Positions 33,496 through 44,182 of a DNA stretch of 64,000 bases are shown piece after piece. Every line of letters begins with the position of its first letter. Position 1 is the first letter of the stretch. Under the pieces are notes generated by a model. It was not told the origin of the DNA, made no database searches, and was given only the letters and a program-made list of their open reading frames with translations. Where the stretch lies: NCBI GenBank assembly GCA_002238865.1, contig MPNE01000007.1, positions 1-64,000 on the forward strand. Direction: 5' to 3'. Position numbers and translations under genes: made by a program. Origin of the DNA: Gemmatimonadetes bacterium bin94. GTDB taxonomy: Bacteria; Gemmatimonadota; Gemmatimonadetes; Longimicrobiales; Gaopeijiaceae.

Positions 33496-34961
33496 TGAGC
33501 AGCCAGATCCAACGGAGACTGCCTTCGCGCACTGGTGCGCTACCGGTGGTCTCGGTGCCTTGCCGCTCTTTGTGCTCGCGCGGGTCTGTCCACGGGCTGC
33601 TGGCCTTGCTGGCTCTCGCGGGATGCTCCGACGCGGTCGGCCCGGGGCCGCCGCCCCTCGCCGGACCGGCCTCCATCGAGGTCGCCTCGGGGGCGGAGCA
33701 GCGCAGCCTTCCGGGTCGCCCCCTCTTCGACCTCGTCTCCGTTCGCGTCCTGGACAACACGGGTCGTCCCCTTTCCGGTGCAACCGTCGCGTTCACGCCC
33801 CTGGGCGGGCACGGCTGGGTGACTCCGGTTCTCGCCGCCACCGACGCGAACGGCGAGGCGTCCACCCGCTGGATCCTGGGCGACGCGACGGGCGCCCAGT
33901 CCCTCTTGGCTACCGCAGCCACGGTCTCGACCACCACCACTGCCGAAGCGCTCGACCTGGACGCCGAACTGGATGTCCTCTTCGCGCCGGCGACGGAAGC
34001 GGAAGTGGATGCGGTACGCGCGGACTGGGCCGTCCGCGACTTCTCCGCGGCCGGAATATCGGTTGAACTCACCGAGGAATATTCGCTGGCGGGCACCCCG
34101 GCCACCCTTAGGATCGTGTCCCACGTCGTCGCGGGGGTCCGGCACGTCGGAGCGATCGTGGTGCCCGCCGGAGCAGACGAACGGAGCCTGCCCGTACTGG
34201 CCTACCTGCACGGGGGCGACAACGGCGTGCACGTGGACGACCTGCAGATCGTTGCATACGCCCTGGGTGAGTCAAGCAGCCGCTTCGTCTACGTGCTCCC
34301 GTCCTTTCGTAGCGAACCGCTCAGGCACCAGGGCCGCCGCTGGGTGTCGGAGGGGCCCTCCAACCCGTGGGACTACGATGTGGACGACGCGCTCGCGCTC
34401 ATTGATGTCGCGCTGGAATCGACGCCCGAGGCCAGGTCGACGGGGCTCAGTATCGTCGGGGCCAGTCGCGGGGCCGGAGTCGCGCTACTGGCCGGCGCCC
34501 GCGACGAACGCATCGAGCGCATCGTCGCCTTCTTTGGTCCGACGAACTTCTTCGACGACTGGGTCCGTGGCCTCGTCCGCGACGCAGCGAACGGAAAGCC
34601 ACGCGAGATCACCGGCCTCGAGCACTTCGACTCCACACTCATCCGGCCCTATATCACGGGACACCTACCGACTTCCGAAGCCCGCCTCGAGCTGGTGCGC
34701 CGCTCGTCGGTCCTCTTTGCGGCCGACCTGCCACCCGTGCAACTCCACCATGGCACCGACGACGAAACCGTCGAGGTCAGCCAGGCCGAGGCGATGATTC
34801 AGGCCATGGCGGACATTGGGCGCGGACCACCCCGGTTCGAGGCGTTCATATACGAGGGGGCCACGCACGACTTCGCGTCCATGTTCGAGGCCATTCCCCG
34901 CGCCTCCGCGTTTCTCCGCGAAGCGTTGAGCAGCAGCCCCGGGGGGCGCCGGCGACGCTAG
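33495..34961 (+). CDS. Ig-like domain plus alpha/beta-hydrolase lipoprotein
   Basis: A 488-aa exported two-domain protein. The signal LLALLALAGCSD ends in a lipobox. Residues about 55-155 form a Big_1/Ig-like domain (VRVLDNTGRPLSGATVAFTP, ATDANGEASTRWILGDATGA). The rest is an alpha/beta-hydrolase resembling acyl-peptide hydrolases or esterases: YLHGGDNGVH oxyanion strand, nucleophile GASRGAGVALLAG, acid in LHHGTDDETVEV, and histidine in YEGATHDFAS. Substrate unknown. ATG at 33495 overlaps the leuB stop. Its own TAG overlaps the convergent next gene's stop within a CTAG palindrome. Confidence 0.82.
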   Translation: MSSQIQRRLPSRTGALPVVSVPCRSLCSRGSVHGLLALLALAGCSDAVGPGPPPLAGPASIEVASGAEQRSLPGRPLFDLVSVRVLDNTGRPLSGATVAFTPLGGHGWVTPVLAATDANGEASTRWILGDATGAQSLLATAATVSTTTTAEALDLDAELDVLFAPATEAEVDAVRADWAVRDFSAAGISVELTEEYSLAGTPATLRIVSHVVAGVRHVGAIVVPAGADERSLPVLAYLHGGDNGVHVDDLQIVAYALGESSSRFVYVLPSFRSEPLRHQGRRWVSEGPSNPWDYDVDDALALIDVALESTPEARSTGLSIVGASRGAGVALLAGARDERIERIVAFFGPTNFFDDWVRGLVRDAANGKPREITGLEHFDSTLIRPYITGHLPTSEARLELVRRSSVLFAADLPPVQLHHGTDDETVEVSQAEAMIQAMADIGRGPPRFEAFIYEGATHDFASMFEAIPRASAFLREALSSSPGGRRRR

Positions 34962-35503
34962 CGCGACCCTTCCACCTTGACCGTAACGAGGTCCGTCGCG
35001 TGGTATTGGCGGTGCCGCACGGACGAGGCGTAGTGTCCCAGCAGGCGGAGCGACAGATCCCGACCGGTGGAGGGGGCGTCCTGTTGCTTTACCAGCGCGA
35101 TCTGTTCCTCCAGGTTGGTCCCCTGCGGTCTGGCCAGAAACTCCATCACCGCCGCACCCTTTTCCTGGCGCAGGGCAACCCGAAGTCGCCGCACGCCCGA
35201 CGGCGGCTCGTCCTCGGCCCGCTCGGCAAGGCTCATGAGAACCTCCTCGCCCGCCGAACACAGGCGTTCCGTGGACGCCTCATTCCACTTGAGACGCTCC
35301 GCGAACTTGCGGAGAAACTCGTTGAGCAGCAGACGGACTCCCGCGTCCAGCGACATGTCGATGTTTCTGCGCGTGGACCACCAATTTCCCCAACCGAAAA
35401 ACAGCCCGACCAGTATGTAGAGCACGACCACCAGAATGCCGATGGAGACCGCCACCCCAATCAGACTGCCGCCTCCGGCAGGGGTGTCCGGACCCTGGAT
35501 CAA
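34958..35503 (-). CDS. Single-pass membrane protein with degenerate HATPase-like tail
   Basis: A 181-aa protein with one hydrophobic helix at residues about 14-37 (IGVAVSIGILVVVLYILVG) and a cytoplasmic C-terminal region. NEFLRKFAERLKWNEASTERLCSAGEEVLMSL resembles the N-box helix of anti-sigma-type HATPase domains (F-x-E-x-x-G...A-x-E-E-x-L), and the final strands end in a TLVTVKVEG-like TDLVTVKVEG. The glycine-rich ATP lid is not evident, so ATP binding is doubtful. I do not recognise a named family. It is convergent with the lipoprotein hydrolase gene and 123 bp from asd. Confidence 0.65.
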   Translation of the reverse strand: MIQGPDTPAGGGSLIGVAVSIGILVVVLYILVGLFFGWGNWWSTRRNIDMSLDAGVRLLLNEFLRKFAERLKWNEASTERLCSAGEEVLMSLAERAEDEPPSGVRRLRVALRQEKGAAVMEFLARPQGTNLEEQIALVKQQDAPSTGRDLSLRLLGHYASSVRHRQYHATDLVTVKVEGSR

Positions 35504-35626
35504 GTGTGCAATGTTGATGGCGTAGATAAGGCAAACCTTCGTCTTGGTGTGGATCTTGATCCGCCATTCTACCGCCCCCGAATACGGGAAACAAGGCCAA
35601 ACGGCAAGTCCAGGGACGGACGGATG

Positions 35627-36709
35627 TCAGCGTAACAGCCCCTCCGCAACCAGCAACTCGGCATTGAGCACGGACGCCCCGGCCGCTCCTCGAATCGTGT
35701 TGTGCCCGAGTGCGGCGAACTTGATCCCGAGGATGGGGCATTCGCGAATCCGCCCCGCCGTTACGGTCATCCCCCGTCCGGCCATCGAATCGCGCCGGGG
35801 CTGCGGACGGTCAGGGTCTTCCGTAACCCGCACGGGACGCTCGGGTGCCGTCGGCAGCCGAAGTTCCTGGGGTCGTCCGCGGAAGCCGCCCATCAGGCTC
35901 CTCACCTCCGCAGGCGAGGGCCGCGCTTCAAGCTCGACGGAGACGCAAACGAGGTGGCCATCGATGGTGGCTACCCGGTTGCAGTGGGCACTCACGACCG
36001 CGGGGTACGGGTCGATGTGGTCCCCCGGGTCGCCCACCGGGTCTTCGCCGCGCAACTCACCGAGGATCTTTGCCGTTTCGGCACCGAGCTTGTCCTCTTC
36101 GCCAGGAATGAAGGGGATGGCGTTGCCCAGCACGTCGACCGCCGGCAAGCCCGGATAGCCCGCGCCGCTGACCGCCTGCAGCGTGGACACAAGAACACGC
36201 CGGATACCGAGAGGACGGAGCGGAGCAAGCGGCAGGGCCAGGGTGACGGTCGAGCAGTTGGGGTTGGTGACGATCGCTCCGGACCAGCCGCGCTCCCTCC
36301 TCTGGTGCGGAATCAGCGCCAGATGTTCCGGGTTGACCTCGGGAATGACAAGTGGCACATCCGCGTCGAGGCGATGGTTGCGGGAGTTGGATAGCACGGT
36401 GTGGCCGGCACGTGCGAAGGCCCGTTCAATCCCTCCGGCGACCGACGCATCCATTGCCGAAAACACCAACTCGGGACATTCCGCACCGGGAGCGGCGCCC
36501 TGAACGAGAAGCCCGCCGATGTCCTCGGGCATCGGACAATCCTGTACCCAGTGCGCGGCGTCGGCGTAGCTCCGACCGGCGCTGCGGCTGCTTGCGCCGA
36601 GCCAGGCAAGCCGGAACCAGGGATGTCCCTCGAGCTGGCGCACGAACTGCTGGCCCACCATTCCGGTGGCACCCAGCAGTCCAACGGGGATTGGGTGGGC
36701 GGGGTTCAT
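35627..36709 (-). CDS. asd: Aspartate-semialdehyde dehydrogenase (archaeal/fungal type)
   Basis: Reduces aspartyl phosphate to aspartate semialdehyde for Lys, Met, Thr and Ile synthesis. The 360-aa protein has the NADP site VGLLGATGMVGQQFVRQL, the catalytic cysteine in VTNPNCSTVTLALPLAPL, and the GNAIPFIPGEEDKLGAETAKIL segment that marks the archaeal/fungal branch. The ATG at 36709 gives MNPAHPIPVGLLGATG; an in-frame ATG at 36751 and the frame start at 36769 would add 14 to 20 residues and cannot be excluded. No other aspartate-pathway genes flank it. Confidence 0.93.
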   Translation of the reverse strand: MNPAHPIPVGLLGATGMVGQQFVRQLEGHPWFRLAWLGASSRSAGRSYADAAHWVQDCPMPEDIGGLLVQGAAPGAECPELVFSAMDASVAGGIERAFARAGHTVLSNSRNHRLDADVPLVIPEVNPEHLALIPHQRRERGWSGAIVTNPNCSTVTLALPLAPLRPLGIRRVLVSTLQAVSGAGYPGLPAVDVLGNAIPFIPGEEDKLGAETAKILGELRGEDPVGDPGDHIDPYPAVVSAHCNRVATIDGHLVCVSVELEARPSPAEVRSLMGGFRGRPQELRLPTAPERPVRVTEDPDRPQPRRDSMAGRGMTVTAGRIRECPILGIKFAALGHNTIRGAAGASVLNAELLVAEGLLR

Positions 36710-36779
36710 GACTGGTGTATTACGCCTTGGCACGCTGGTCGTTTCAGGCATCCGGCGTCCGCCGGCCACCCGCTTGACG

Positions 36780-38861
36780 TCAGCTGACGGGCCTGCTCCG
36801 CGGAATCAGCCGCGCAGACCACAACCCCGAGTTGGTGTCGGAAAAGAAAATCCGCCCCTTGAACGGCATGACGCTCCACGCCATCGGCGAGTTGGGCACG
36901 TATCCGATCGGATCGTAGGCCTTGAAGACCGCGATCTCGCGCCCCTGCGTGTACAGGTTCCCCATCAGGTCGCCCGACACGTCCACCATGCGCACGCCTC
37001 CTTCGTAGTACGCCTGGTACAGCACGTCATCCTCGACCCAGACGTTGTGCGTCCCGTACTCGGGCACCTCGTACCGTGCCACCATTTCGGGGTTCTCCGG
37101 GTCGGAAAAGTCGATGATCTGGACGTATCCCTGTGTGGCCAGAGGGATGCCGTTCATCCCGGTCTCGGGGTCGTACGGGAGCTGGTACGACCCGCGTCCC
37201 TGCCCCGGCCCCTCCCACGCGAGGCCGCGCCGGCTCATGATCTCGTCGCCCACGAAGACGTAGTGCTTGCCCGTGGACTCCGAGACATACGGGAAAACCG
37301 CGTGGGTGCCGCCCGTGGGCAGAGGATAGCTGCTCACGAACGCGGGATTCTCGGGCGAGCCGCCCCAGCGGCCGTCCCCGACGTCCGCGACGACCAGGCC
37401 GGATTCCCATTCGGCCGAATAGGCGAGCCCGTCCATCACCCACACATCGTGGAGACGGCTGTCGGGATGGTTGTACTCCCCGACGTAGCGGGGGTTGTAG
37501 ATGTCCGCGATGTCCAGGATCACATACTTGTCGCCGCCCGCCAGCGCGAAGACGTGCGTGTTGGTGGGGAAGGCGTTGTGGACGCCACCCGTCAGCCCGT
37601 GATCGGTAACTTCCGCAGCGATCTTCGGGTGCGCGGGATCCGCGAGGTCCAGGATCACGACGCCGTTGCGCCGGTTGGACGCTCCTTCGCGCGTCATGGT
37701 CGCGTAGCGCGCGTCGGGCGACACCTTCATGTCGTTGACGGAGCGCGCATCGACCTGGATCGAGTCGGTCTTGACGATGTTGCCGGGCTCGGTCACGTCC
37801 CAGACGAAGCCGTAGCCATCGGACCGCTTGGCGCCGGTGAGCGCGTAGTCCCGCCCGTCACGGCCCTCGAAGACCCAGAAGTCGGTTGTTCGGACGCGCT
37901 GTTCCCTGCCCTGGCCCTGGATCTCCAGCTTCTGGATCACGTCCCGGGCGACAACGCGGAACGAGGTGCGCGCGGACAGGGGTCCCGCGTCGGCGATGAC
38001 CGTGAACACCCCGGGCACGTCCGCGACGAAACGGCCGCCACGCATCTGTGCCGGGGCGGGCGGGGCCATGATCCCGTCCGGCTCCTCGTAGAAGTGTGAC
38101 CACTCGATGGGGACGCGGGCGAGGAGCTGGCCGTCTCCGTCCCGCACCTCGGCGCCGAATTCGACGACGTCGCCGGTCCGGGCGCGGGTGACGCCGCCGA
38201 CGATCTCCAGGGACTCGCCCGCAAAGGAGTCCGCGGACAGGGTGGCCGTGCCTTCCACCCCGTCGACCGTGGCAGTGATCGTGGCCGTGCCGGGAGCGAC
38301 GGCCGTGACGCGCCCGAAGCGGTCGACGGTCGCGACGGCGGGGGAGCCGCTCTGCCACTCCACGGCCGGGGAGGGACGCGCGCTGCCGTCACCGTGCTCG
38401 GCCCGGGCGACCAGGCGCACCGTTGTGCCGACCAGGAGACGCGTGTCCGAGGTGGGGACGACGACGACCCGCGCCACGGCGGGCCAGTCGATCGAGACCG
38501 GAACGCGCAGCGTGACGGGGGCGCCACCGGGCTCGCCCTCCGCCGGGATGAGGGTCGCGATGAGTGCGAACTCGCCAGCCGTGAGAGCGGTCACCGTGCC
38601 CTGCCGAACCCGAAGCGCCGAGCGGGGGCCGACCAGCCGTACCGCCGGGTCGTCCACACGGGCACCGGAGCGCGTGACCCCGGTCACCGAAATCCCGGCT
38701 TCGTCGCCGACCCGCATGGCCAACTCGGGTGGATCCGCAACGAGGCGCACGACCGGGTCGTCGGTCTGGCCCTGAAGCGGGGCCGCAACGGCGAGCGCGC
38801 CCGCCGCGAGGAGGCCGTAGCCGAGCAGCAGAGATCCGAATTGGTTCGCGTTTCTGGTCAT
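36780..38861 (-). CDS. Secreted protein with BIG2 Ig-like domains and LVIVD repeats
   Basis: A 693-aa exported protein. ATG at 38861 gives a signal peptide LLLGYGLLAAGALAVAAPLQGQTDD; the longer frame upstream lacks one. Residues about 100-330 hold BIG2-like Ig domains (SPAVATVDRFGRVTAVAPGTATITATVDG). Residues about 350-690 form a propeller with LVIVD-type repeats: GVVILDLADPAHPKIAAEVTD, YVILDIADIYNPRYVGEY, QIIDFSDPENPEMVARYEVPE, and AYYEGGVRMVDVSGDLMG. Such proteins are common and uncharacterised in this kind of genome and may bind surface ligands. It is divergent from the BNR protein gene with a 255-bp shared promoter region. Confidence 0.85.
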   Translation of the reverse strand: MTRNANQFGSLLLGYGLLAAGALAVAAPLQGQTDDPVVRLVADPPELAMRVGDEAGISVTGVTRSGARVDDPAVRLVGPRSALRVRQGTVTALTAGEFALIATLIPAEGEPGGAPVTLRVPVSIDWPAVARVVVVPTSDTRLLVGTTVRLVARAEHGDGSARPSPAVEWQSGSPAVATVDRFGRVTAVAPGTATITATVDGVEGTATLSADSFAGESLEIVGGVTRARTGDVVEFGAEVRDGDGQLLARVPIEWSHFYEEPDGIMAPPAPAQMRGGRFVADVPGVFTVIADAGPLSARTSFRVVARDVIQKLEIQGQGREQRVRTTDFWVFEGRDGRDYALTGAKRSDGYGFVWDVTEPGNIVKTDSIQVDARSVNDMKVSPDARYATMTREGASNRRNGVVILDLADPAHPKIAAEVTDHGLTGGVHNAFPTNTHVFALAGGDKYVILDIADIYNPRYVGEYNHPDSRLHDVWVMDGLAYSAEWESGLVVADVGDGRWGGSPENPAFVSSYPLPTGGTHAVFPYVSESTGKHYVFVGDEIMSRRGLAWEGPGQGRGSYQLPYDPETGMNGIPLATQGYVQIIDFSDPENPEMVARYEVPEYGTHNVWVEDDVLYQAYYEGGVRMVDVSGDLMGNLYTQGREIAVFKAYDPIGYVPNSPMAWSVMPFKGRIFFSDTNSGLWSARLIPRSRPVS

Positions 38862-39116
38862 CCTGCATCCTCCCTGGGTGTCCGTCCGGCCCAACCCTAA
38901 CGTTACGTCAGGGTCGCGTTCCCCGAACTCCGGCTCGGTCGGGCGATCAGCCGGGCAAGCGTCGGTGCCGCGTAGCGAAGTTGCCGCGGTTCCGGTCGCG
39001 GGGCAACGGAAGCCCGGCCGGCGGTTCGCGACAAGCGCCGCATCCGATTGCTCCACCCCACACTCTCCGGCTAAGGTTCGGGCCGACTTTCCAAGATTCA
39101 CCTCCCTGGAGGACAG

Positions 39117-42100
39117 ATGAAAATGCGTTCCCCTGGACACTTCTCCAACGCCCCGGCGACCACCCTCGTCCTGGCGGTGGCCCTCGCACTGACGACGGCC
39201 ATCGCGCTCACGGCCCCGCCGCCGGCCACGGCCCAGGCCCCCGACACCACCGCCCTGGCCCGCAACACCCAGGCGATGGCGTGGCGCAACATCGGCCCGA
39301 CCCGCGGCGGCCGCTCCGTCGCCGCCACAGGGGTGGTCGGGGACGATCAGACGTACTACTTCGGCGCAACAGGCGGCGGCGTGTGGAAGACCACCGACGC
39401 GGGCATCACCTGGACCAATGTCAGCGACGGCCATTTCGCGACGGGTTCGGTGGGCGCGGTCGCGGTGGCCGAGTCGGACCCGAACGTCGTGTGGGCCGGC
39501 ATGGGCGAGCACGCCGTGCGGGGCGTCACCACCTCCCACGGTGACGGTGTCTATCTCTCGACCGACGCGGGGCGGAGCTGGACGCACATGGGGCTGGACC
39601 GCACCCGTGCGATCTCGCGCATCCGCATCCACCCGCGCGACCCGGACGTCGTGTACGTCGCCGCGCAGGGCGCACCCTACGGCGAGACCGAAGACCGGGG
39701 CATCTACCGCACGACCGACGGCGGTCGGAGCTGGGAGAAGGTCCTCTACGCCGGCACCCGTGCGGGAGCGGCCGATCTAGCCATGGACATGACCAACCCA
39801 CGCATTCTATATGCTGCATTCTGGGATCATCTCCGGCGCCCGTGGGTGGTCGAGTCCGGCGGCGATGGCAGCGGTCTCTGGAAGTCGGTGGACGGCGGCG
39901 ACAGCTGGGAAGAGATCAACGAGGGACTCCCCGACCTCGTCGGCAAGATGAGCATCGATGTCTCGCGAGCGAACCCGGACCGCCTCTTCGCGGTCGTGGA
40001 GGCCGAGCCGGACGAAGGAGGCGTCTACCGCTCCGACAACGCGGGCGCCACCTGGCAACAGACGTCGGCGGATCGCATCACCCAGACCCGCTCCTGGTAC
40101 TACATGGAGATCTACGCCGACCCGCAGGACGAGGAGACGGTCTACGTCATGAACGCCCCGTTCCTCAAGTCCATCGACGGAGGGCGCACCTTCACCCAGG
40201 TCGCGGTGCCCCACGGAGACCAGCACGACCTGTGGATCAACCCAGCAAACGGCAAGAACATGATCAACGCCAACGACGGGGGCGCGAACGTCACCTTCAA
40301 CGGGGGCGACAGCTGGTCCACCCAGCGGAATCAGCCAACCGCGCAGTTCTACCGCGTGATCACCGACAACCAGTTCCCGTACCACGTCTACGGCGGCCAG
40401 CAGGACAACTCCGCGATCGGCATGCCGTCCGCGGCGCTCGGGGGCATCGGCTGGGGCGACTTCTACTCGGTGGCGGGGTGCGAGAGCGCCTACCTCGCTT
40501 TCGACGAGGACGACCCCGAGGACGTGTACGGCGGCTGCTACCAGGGGCTGATCGACCGCTGGAACCGCAGCACCGGCATCGCCAAGCCGATCATGGCCTA
40601 CCCGTTCCTCGGCCTGGGCACCTACCCCGGCGAGCAGCGGTACCGTTTCAACTGGAACGCCCCGATCATCGCTTCCCACCATGACGCGGGGACCATCTAT
40701 CATGCGGGCAACGTGGTCTTCGCGACCCGCGACCGCGGCCAGAGCTGGGAGGCCATCTCCCCCGACCTCACCCGGGACGAAGAGGACAAGCAGGGGGCGG
40801 GCGGCACCCCGATCACGAACGAGGGGGCCGGTGGCGAGAACTACAACACGATCATGGCCCTGACCGAGTCTCCCCACGACGCCGGCGTGCTCTGGGTCGG
40901 CTCCGACGACGGCCTGGTTCACCTGACCCGCGACGGTGGCGCCAACTGGACGGAGGTCACCCCGCCCGGCGTCGATCGCGCAATGATCAACTCCATCGAG
41001 GTCTCCCCGCACGACCCGGCCGCGGCCTACGTCGTCGCCACCTCATACAAGTTCAACGACTTCACGCCGATGATCTTCCGCACTCACGACTATGGAGAGG
41101 GCTGGGAGAGCATCGCCGACGGCATCGACGCCGACCATTGGGTCCGCGTCGTGCGCGAGGACCCGGTCACCGCGGGCCTCCTCTACGCCGGCACCGAGAT
41201 GGGGCTGTTCCTGTCGCGCGACGGGGGCGAGAGCTGGGAGAAATGGCAGCTGAACCTGCCGGTCGTGTCCGTCACCGACCTTACGATCCGCGCCAACGAT
41301 CTTGTCGCTTCAACCCAGGGGCGTGGATTCTGGATCCTGGACGACCTGTCCCCGGTGCAGCAGTTGGACGAAGCCGCGACGAGCGCCGACATGCACCTCT
41401 TCACGCCCCGCGAGGCCGTCATGGCCTCGTTCGGCGGCGGGTTCGGGGGCGGCGGTGGGGACGATGCCGCGGCCGGAGCCAATCCGCCGAGCGGAGCGCA
41501 GATCTTCTACTCCTTCGCGGAGGCCCCGGACAGTCTCGTCACGGTGCAGATTCTGGGCGCGGACGGGAGCGCGATCCGCACCTACGCGACCGATCCGGAG
41601 GCGGCCGGGGACGAAGAGTTCTCAACGCTGACCGCGCCCAAGGCCGGGCTGAACCGGCTGGCCTGGGACTACCGCCACGACGCGATTCCCGGTGTTGACG
41701 GGTACCAGAGCTTCGGAAGCCTCCAGGGCCGCGTCGTCGTGCCGGGCGACTACCAGGTCCGGCTGACGCACGGTGAAGAGAGCCGGACCGTACCCCTCCC
41801 GGTCGCCGCCGACCCCCGCTGGAGCGCGACCCAGGGCCAATACGAGACCCAGGAGCGCTTCGTCGCCGAAGCGCAGCAGGTCGTCCGCGACCTCTACGAA
41901 GCGGTGGACGAGTTGGCGAGCGTTTCCGAACAGGTCGATGCGGTCATCGAGCGAACAGAAGACCACCCGCTGGCCGACTCGATCCAGGCATCCGGCGAAG
42001 CTCTGACCGGCGCCATCGGAGAGTGGGAAGAGGAGCTCATTCAGCGCCAACAGCAGACCTTCCAGGACGTGATCAACTTCAAGAACAAGCTGGACGCGCA

Positions 42101-42311
42101 GATTCTGGCCCTGATCGGCTCCGTGGACGGCACGGAACCGCCGCTCACAGCAGGCGCGAGTGAGCGTTGGACCGACCTGCGGGGCGAGTGGGCAGGACAC
42201 GAGGCCACCCTGGCGGAGTTGCTCGGAGCCGTGCAGGTCTTCAACGACTTCCTTGCCGAGAACGGGGTGCAAGCGATCAGCGTACGCCCGCGGGCGCGCC
42301 CGGTGTCCTGA
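39117..42311 (+). CDS. Secreted BNR/VPS10-type beta-propeller protein
   Basis: A 1064-aa exported protein with signal [19 protein letters not shown]. The first ~700 residues are two large propellers built of sortilin/BNR blades: [76 protein letters not shown] and [20 protein letters not shown]. After a glycine-rich linker ([17 protein letters not shown]) comes a FlgD-like Ig segment and a helical coiled-coil-like tail, residues about 880-1040. This architecture is very abundant in Gemmatimonadota and related groups; its function is unknown. GGAGGACAG precedes the ATG. Confidence 0.9.
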   Translation: MKMRSPGHFSNAPATTLVLAVALALTTAIALTAPPPATAQAPDTTALARNTQAMAWRNIGPTRGGRSVAATGVVGDDQTYYFGATGGGVWKTTDAGITWTNVSDGHFATGSVGAVAVAESDPNVVWAGMGEHAVRGVTTSHGDGVYLSTDAGRSWTHMGLDRTRAISRIRIHPRDPDVVYVAAQGAPYGETEDRGIYRTTDGGRSWEKVLYAGTRAGAADLAMDMTNPRILYAAFWDHLRRPWVVESGGDGSGLWKSVDGGDSWEEINEGLPDLVGKMSIDVSRANPDRLFAVVEAEPDEGGVYRSDNAGATWQQTSADRITQTRSWYYMEIYADPQDEETVYVMNAPFLKSIDGGRTFTQVAVPHGDQHDLWINPANGKNMINANDGGANVTFNGGDSWSTQRNQPTAQFYRVITDNQFPYHVYGGQQDNSAIGMPSAALGGIGWGDFYSVAGCESAYLAFDEDDPEDVYGGCYQGLIDRWNRSTGIAKPIMAYPFLGLGTYPGEQRYRFNWNAPIIASHHDAGTIYHAGNVVFATRDRGQSWEAISPDLTRDEEDKQGAGGTPITNEGAGGENYNTIMALTESPHDAGVLWVGSDDGLVHLTRDGGANWTEVTPPGVDRAMINSIEVSPHDPAAAYVVATSYKFNDFTPMIFRTHDYGEGWESIADGIDADHWVRVVREDPVTAGLLYAGTEMGLFLSRDGGESWEKWQLNLPVVSVTDLTIRANDLVASTQGRGFWILDDLSPVQQLDEAATSADMHLFTPREAVMASFGGGFGGGGGDDAAAGANPPSGAQIFYSFAEAPDSLVTVQILGADGSAIRTYATDPEAAGDEEFSTLTAPKAGLNRLAWDYRHDAIPGVDGYQSFGSLQGRVVVPGDYQVRLTHGEESRTVPLPVAADPRWSATQGQYETQERFVAEAQQVVRDLYEAVDELASVSEQVDAVIERTEDHPLADSIQASGEALTGAIGEWEEELIQRQQQTFQDVINFKNKLDAQILALIGSVDGTEPPLTAGASERWTDLRGEWAGHEATLAELLGAVQVFNDFLAENGVQAISVRPRARPVS

Positions 42312-42532
42312 GACAGCCCGTGGCCCTGCGCTGGATACTGTCCCGTATCCATTCGTCCGGCGCTATAGCGTCCGCACTGGTTCGGCGCAAGCGGGAGTAG
42401 GAACGGCTACCGCCAGCAATCGGTGGCACCGACCTCCTCCCGATTGCGCCCCATCCCGCCTTTGTGTAGTCTCGCACCCGGAATGGCTGCATCACTGCAG
42501 CGAGGCGCGAACCCGAAAACGAGCACCCCCAC

Positions 42533-43585
42533 GTGAGCAGAATACAAGACCTTCTGGGATCCGAAGCCGAAGACCTCCTGACCTACCGGGCCACCGGCTT
42601 CCCCAAAGAGCAGCTTCACCTCCCGGGGCCCGATTTCATCGACCGGGTCGTCGCCGGCACGGACCGCAATCCCCAGGTCCTCCGCAGCATGCAGCAGATC
42701 CTGGGCCATGGGCGGCTGTCCGGGACCGGCTACGTTTCGATCCTGCCCGTCGACCAGGGCATCGAGCACTCGGCGGGTGCGTCGTTCGCGCCGAACCCGG
42801 CCTACTTCGATCCGGGGAACATCGTTGAGCTGGCCCTCGAGGGAGGGTGCAACGCGGTCGCGTCGACGCTGGGCGTCCTGGGCTCCATCTCCCGGAAGTA
42901 CGCGCACCGGATCCCTTTCCTGGTAAAGCTGAACCACAATGAACTGCTCACGTACCCCAACCGCTATGACCAGGTCATGTTCGCCAGCGTCCAGCAGGCG
43001 TGGGAGCTGGGGGCGGTGGCCGTCGGCGCGACGATCTACTTCGGCTCGGACGATGGGATGCGCCAGCTGCAGGAGGCGTCCGAGGCCTTCCAGATGGCGC
43101 ACGAGCTGGGCATGGTGACCGTCCTGTGGTGCTACCTCCGTCAGAGCGCCTTCAACACCGGTGGGAAGAACTATCACGCTGCGGCGGACCTGACGGGCCA
43201 GGCCAACCACCTCGGCGTCACGATCGAGGCCGACATCATCAAGCAGAAGCAGGCCGAGCTGGACGGCGGCTACCGCGCGGTCGGTTTCGGGCGCACGCAC
43301 GACAAGGTCTACTCGGAGCTGGTCCCGGGCGCGCATCCCATCGAGATGACGCGCTACCAGGTGGCCAACTGCTACATGGGCCGGGCCGGGCTTATCAACT
43401 CCGGCGGCTCCAGCGGCGACAACGACTTCGCGCAGGCGGCGCGGACCGCGGTGATCAACAAGCGAGCCGGAGGGATGGGCCTAATTTCCGGGCGCAAGGC
43501 ATTCCAGCGCCCGATGTCGGAAGGGGTCAAGCTGCTCAACCTCATCCAGGACGTGTTCCTGGACGACGGGATCGAGGTGGCGTAG
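42533..43585 (+). CDS. fbaB: Class I fructose-bisphosphate aldolase (DhnA type)
   Basis: Cleaves fructose-1,6-bisphosphate in glycolysis or condenses triose phosphates in gluconeogenesis. At 350 aa it is colinear with Escherichia coli FbaB as I recall it. Shared blocks are [67 protein letters not shown] (the Schiff-base lysine region) and [13 protein letters not shown]. The start is GTG at 42533. It is transcribed alone with 221 bp upstream in which I see no obvious repeat. Confidence 0.96.
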   Translation: MSRIQDLLGSEAEDLLTYRATGFPKEQLHLPGPDFIDRVVAGTDRNPQVLRSMQQILGHGRLSGTGYVSILPVDQGIEHSAGASFAPNPAYFDPGNIVELALEGGCNAVASTLGVLGSISRKYAHRIPFLVKLNHNELLTYPNRYDQVMFASVQQAWELGAVAVGATIYFGSDDGMRQLQEASEAFQMAHELGMVTVLWCYLRQSAFNTGGKNYHAAADLTGQANHLGVTIEADIIKQKQAELDGGYRAVGFGRTHDKVYSELVPGAHPIEMTRYQVANCYMGRAGLINSGGSSGDNDFAQAARTAVINKRAGGMGLISGRKAFQRPMSEGVKLLNLIQDVFLDDGIEVA

Positions 43586-43616
43586 CAGTCCCTGGTGAGG
43601 GAGCCGCCCGGGAGGC

Positions 43617-44135
43617 TCAGTCCCGTCCCGTCACGGCGCTCCGCCGCTCCATGAACACCACGTCGCGCCAGCGGCCATCGTGAAATCGGCCCACGCGCTC
43701 GTGGATCCCCAGAATGCTGAATCCGGCCTTCTCGAAGATGCGGATGGAGGCCTTGTTCTCGGGGAAGATCCCCGCTTGCAGCGTCCAGATGCCCACCGCC
43801 TCCGTCTCCTGGACGAGCCTGTCCAGAAGCATCCCGCCGACCCCCCGGCCGCGGGCCGACGCCGCGATGTAGATCATTGCCTCGCGTACACCGGCGTAAA
43901 CCGGCCGTTTGGAGACGTGGCTCAGACCGGCGAAGCCGACAATTTCGCCCCCGGCCTCGGCGATGATCCGGCAATCCGGGCTGCGCGCGGCGTTCCAGCT
44001 CTCCCAATCAGGGACGACGGTCTCGAAGGTGGCATCGCCGGATTCGATTCCCTGGCGGTAGATCTCGGCCACCGCGGGCCAATCCTCGGGGACCAGGGGG
44101 CGGAAGGTGGTTTTCATTCCAGAGGGCGTGGCCAT
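43617..44135 (-). CDS. GNAT acetyltransferase, phosphinothricin-acetyltransferase-like
   Basis: A 172-aa acetyltransferase of the PAT/YncA branch. RPLVPEDWPAVAEIYRQGI and DATFETVVPDWESW are typical of the N-terminal half, and ARGRGVGGMLLDRLVQE is the acetyl-CoA pyrophosphate loop. It ends with SIRIFEKAGFSILG and WRDVVFMERR. Family members acetylate phosphinothricin-like compounds, methionine sulfone or unknown amines, so substrate is open. ATG at 44135 is used here; the ATG at 44117 is an alternative. It is 48 bp downstream of a D-aminoacylase-like gene. Confidence 0.86.
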   Translation of the reverse strand: MATPSGMKTTFRPLVPEDWPAVAEIYRQGIESGDATFETVVPDWESWNAARSPDCRIIAEAGGEIVGFAGLSHVSKRPVYAGVREAMIYIAASARGRGVGGMLLDRLVQETEAVGIWTLQAGIFPENKASIRIFEKAGFSILGIHERVGRFHDGRWRDVVFMERRSAVTGRD

Positions 44136-44182
44136 GGCTGAACGCGACGACACGGTTGGCCCGCGTCGCCTATCCACCGGGA

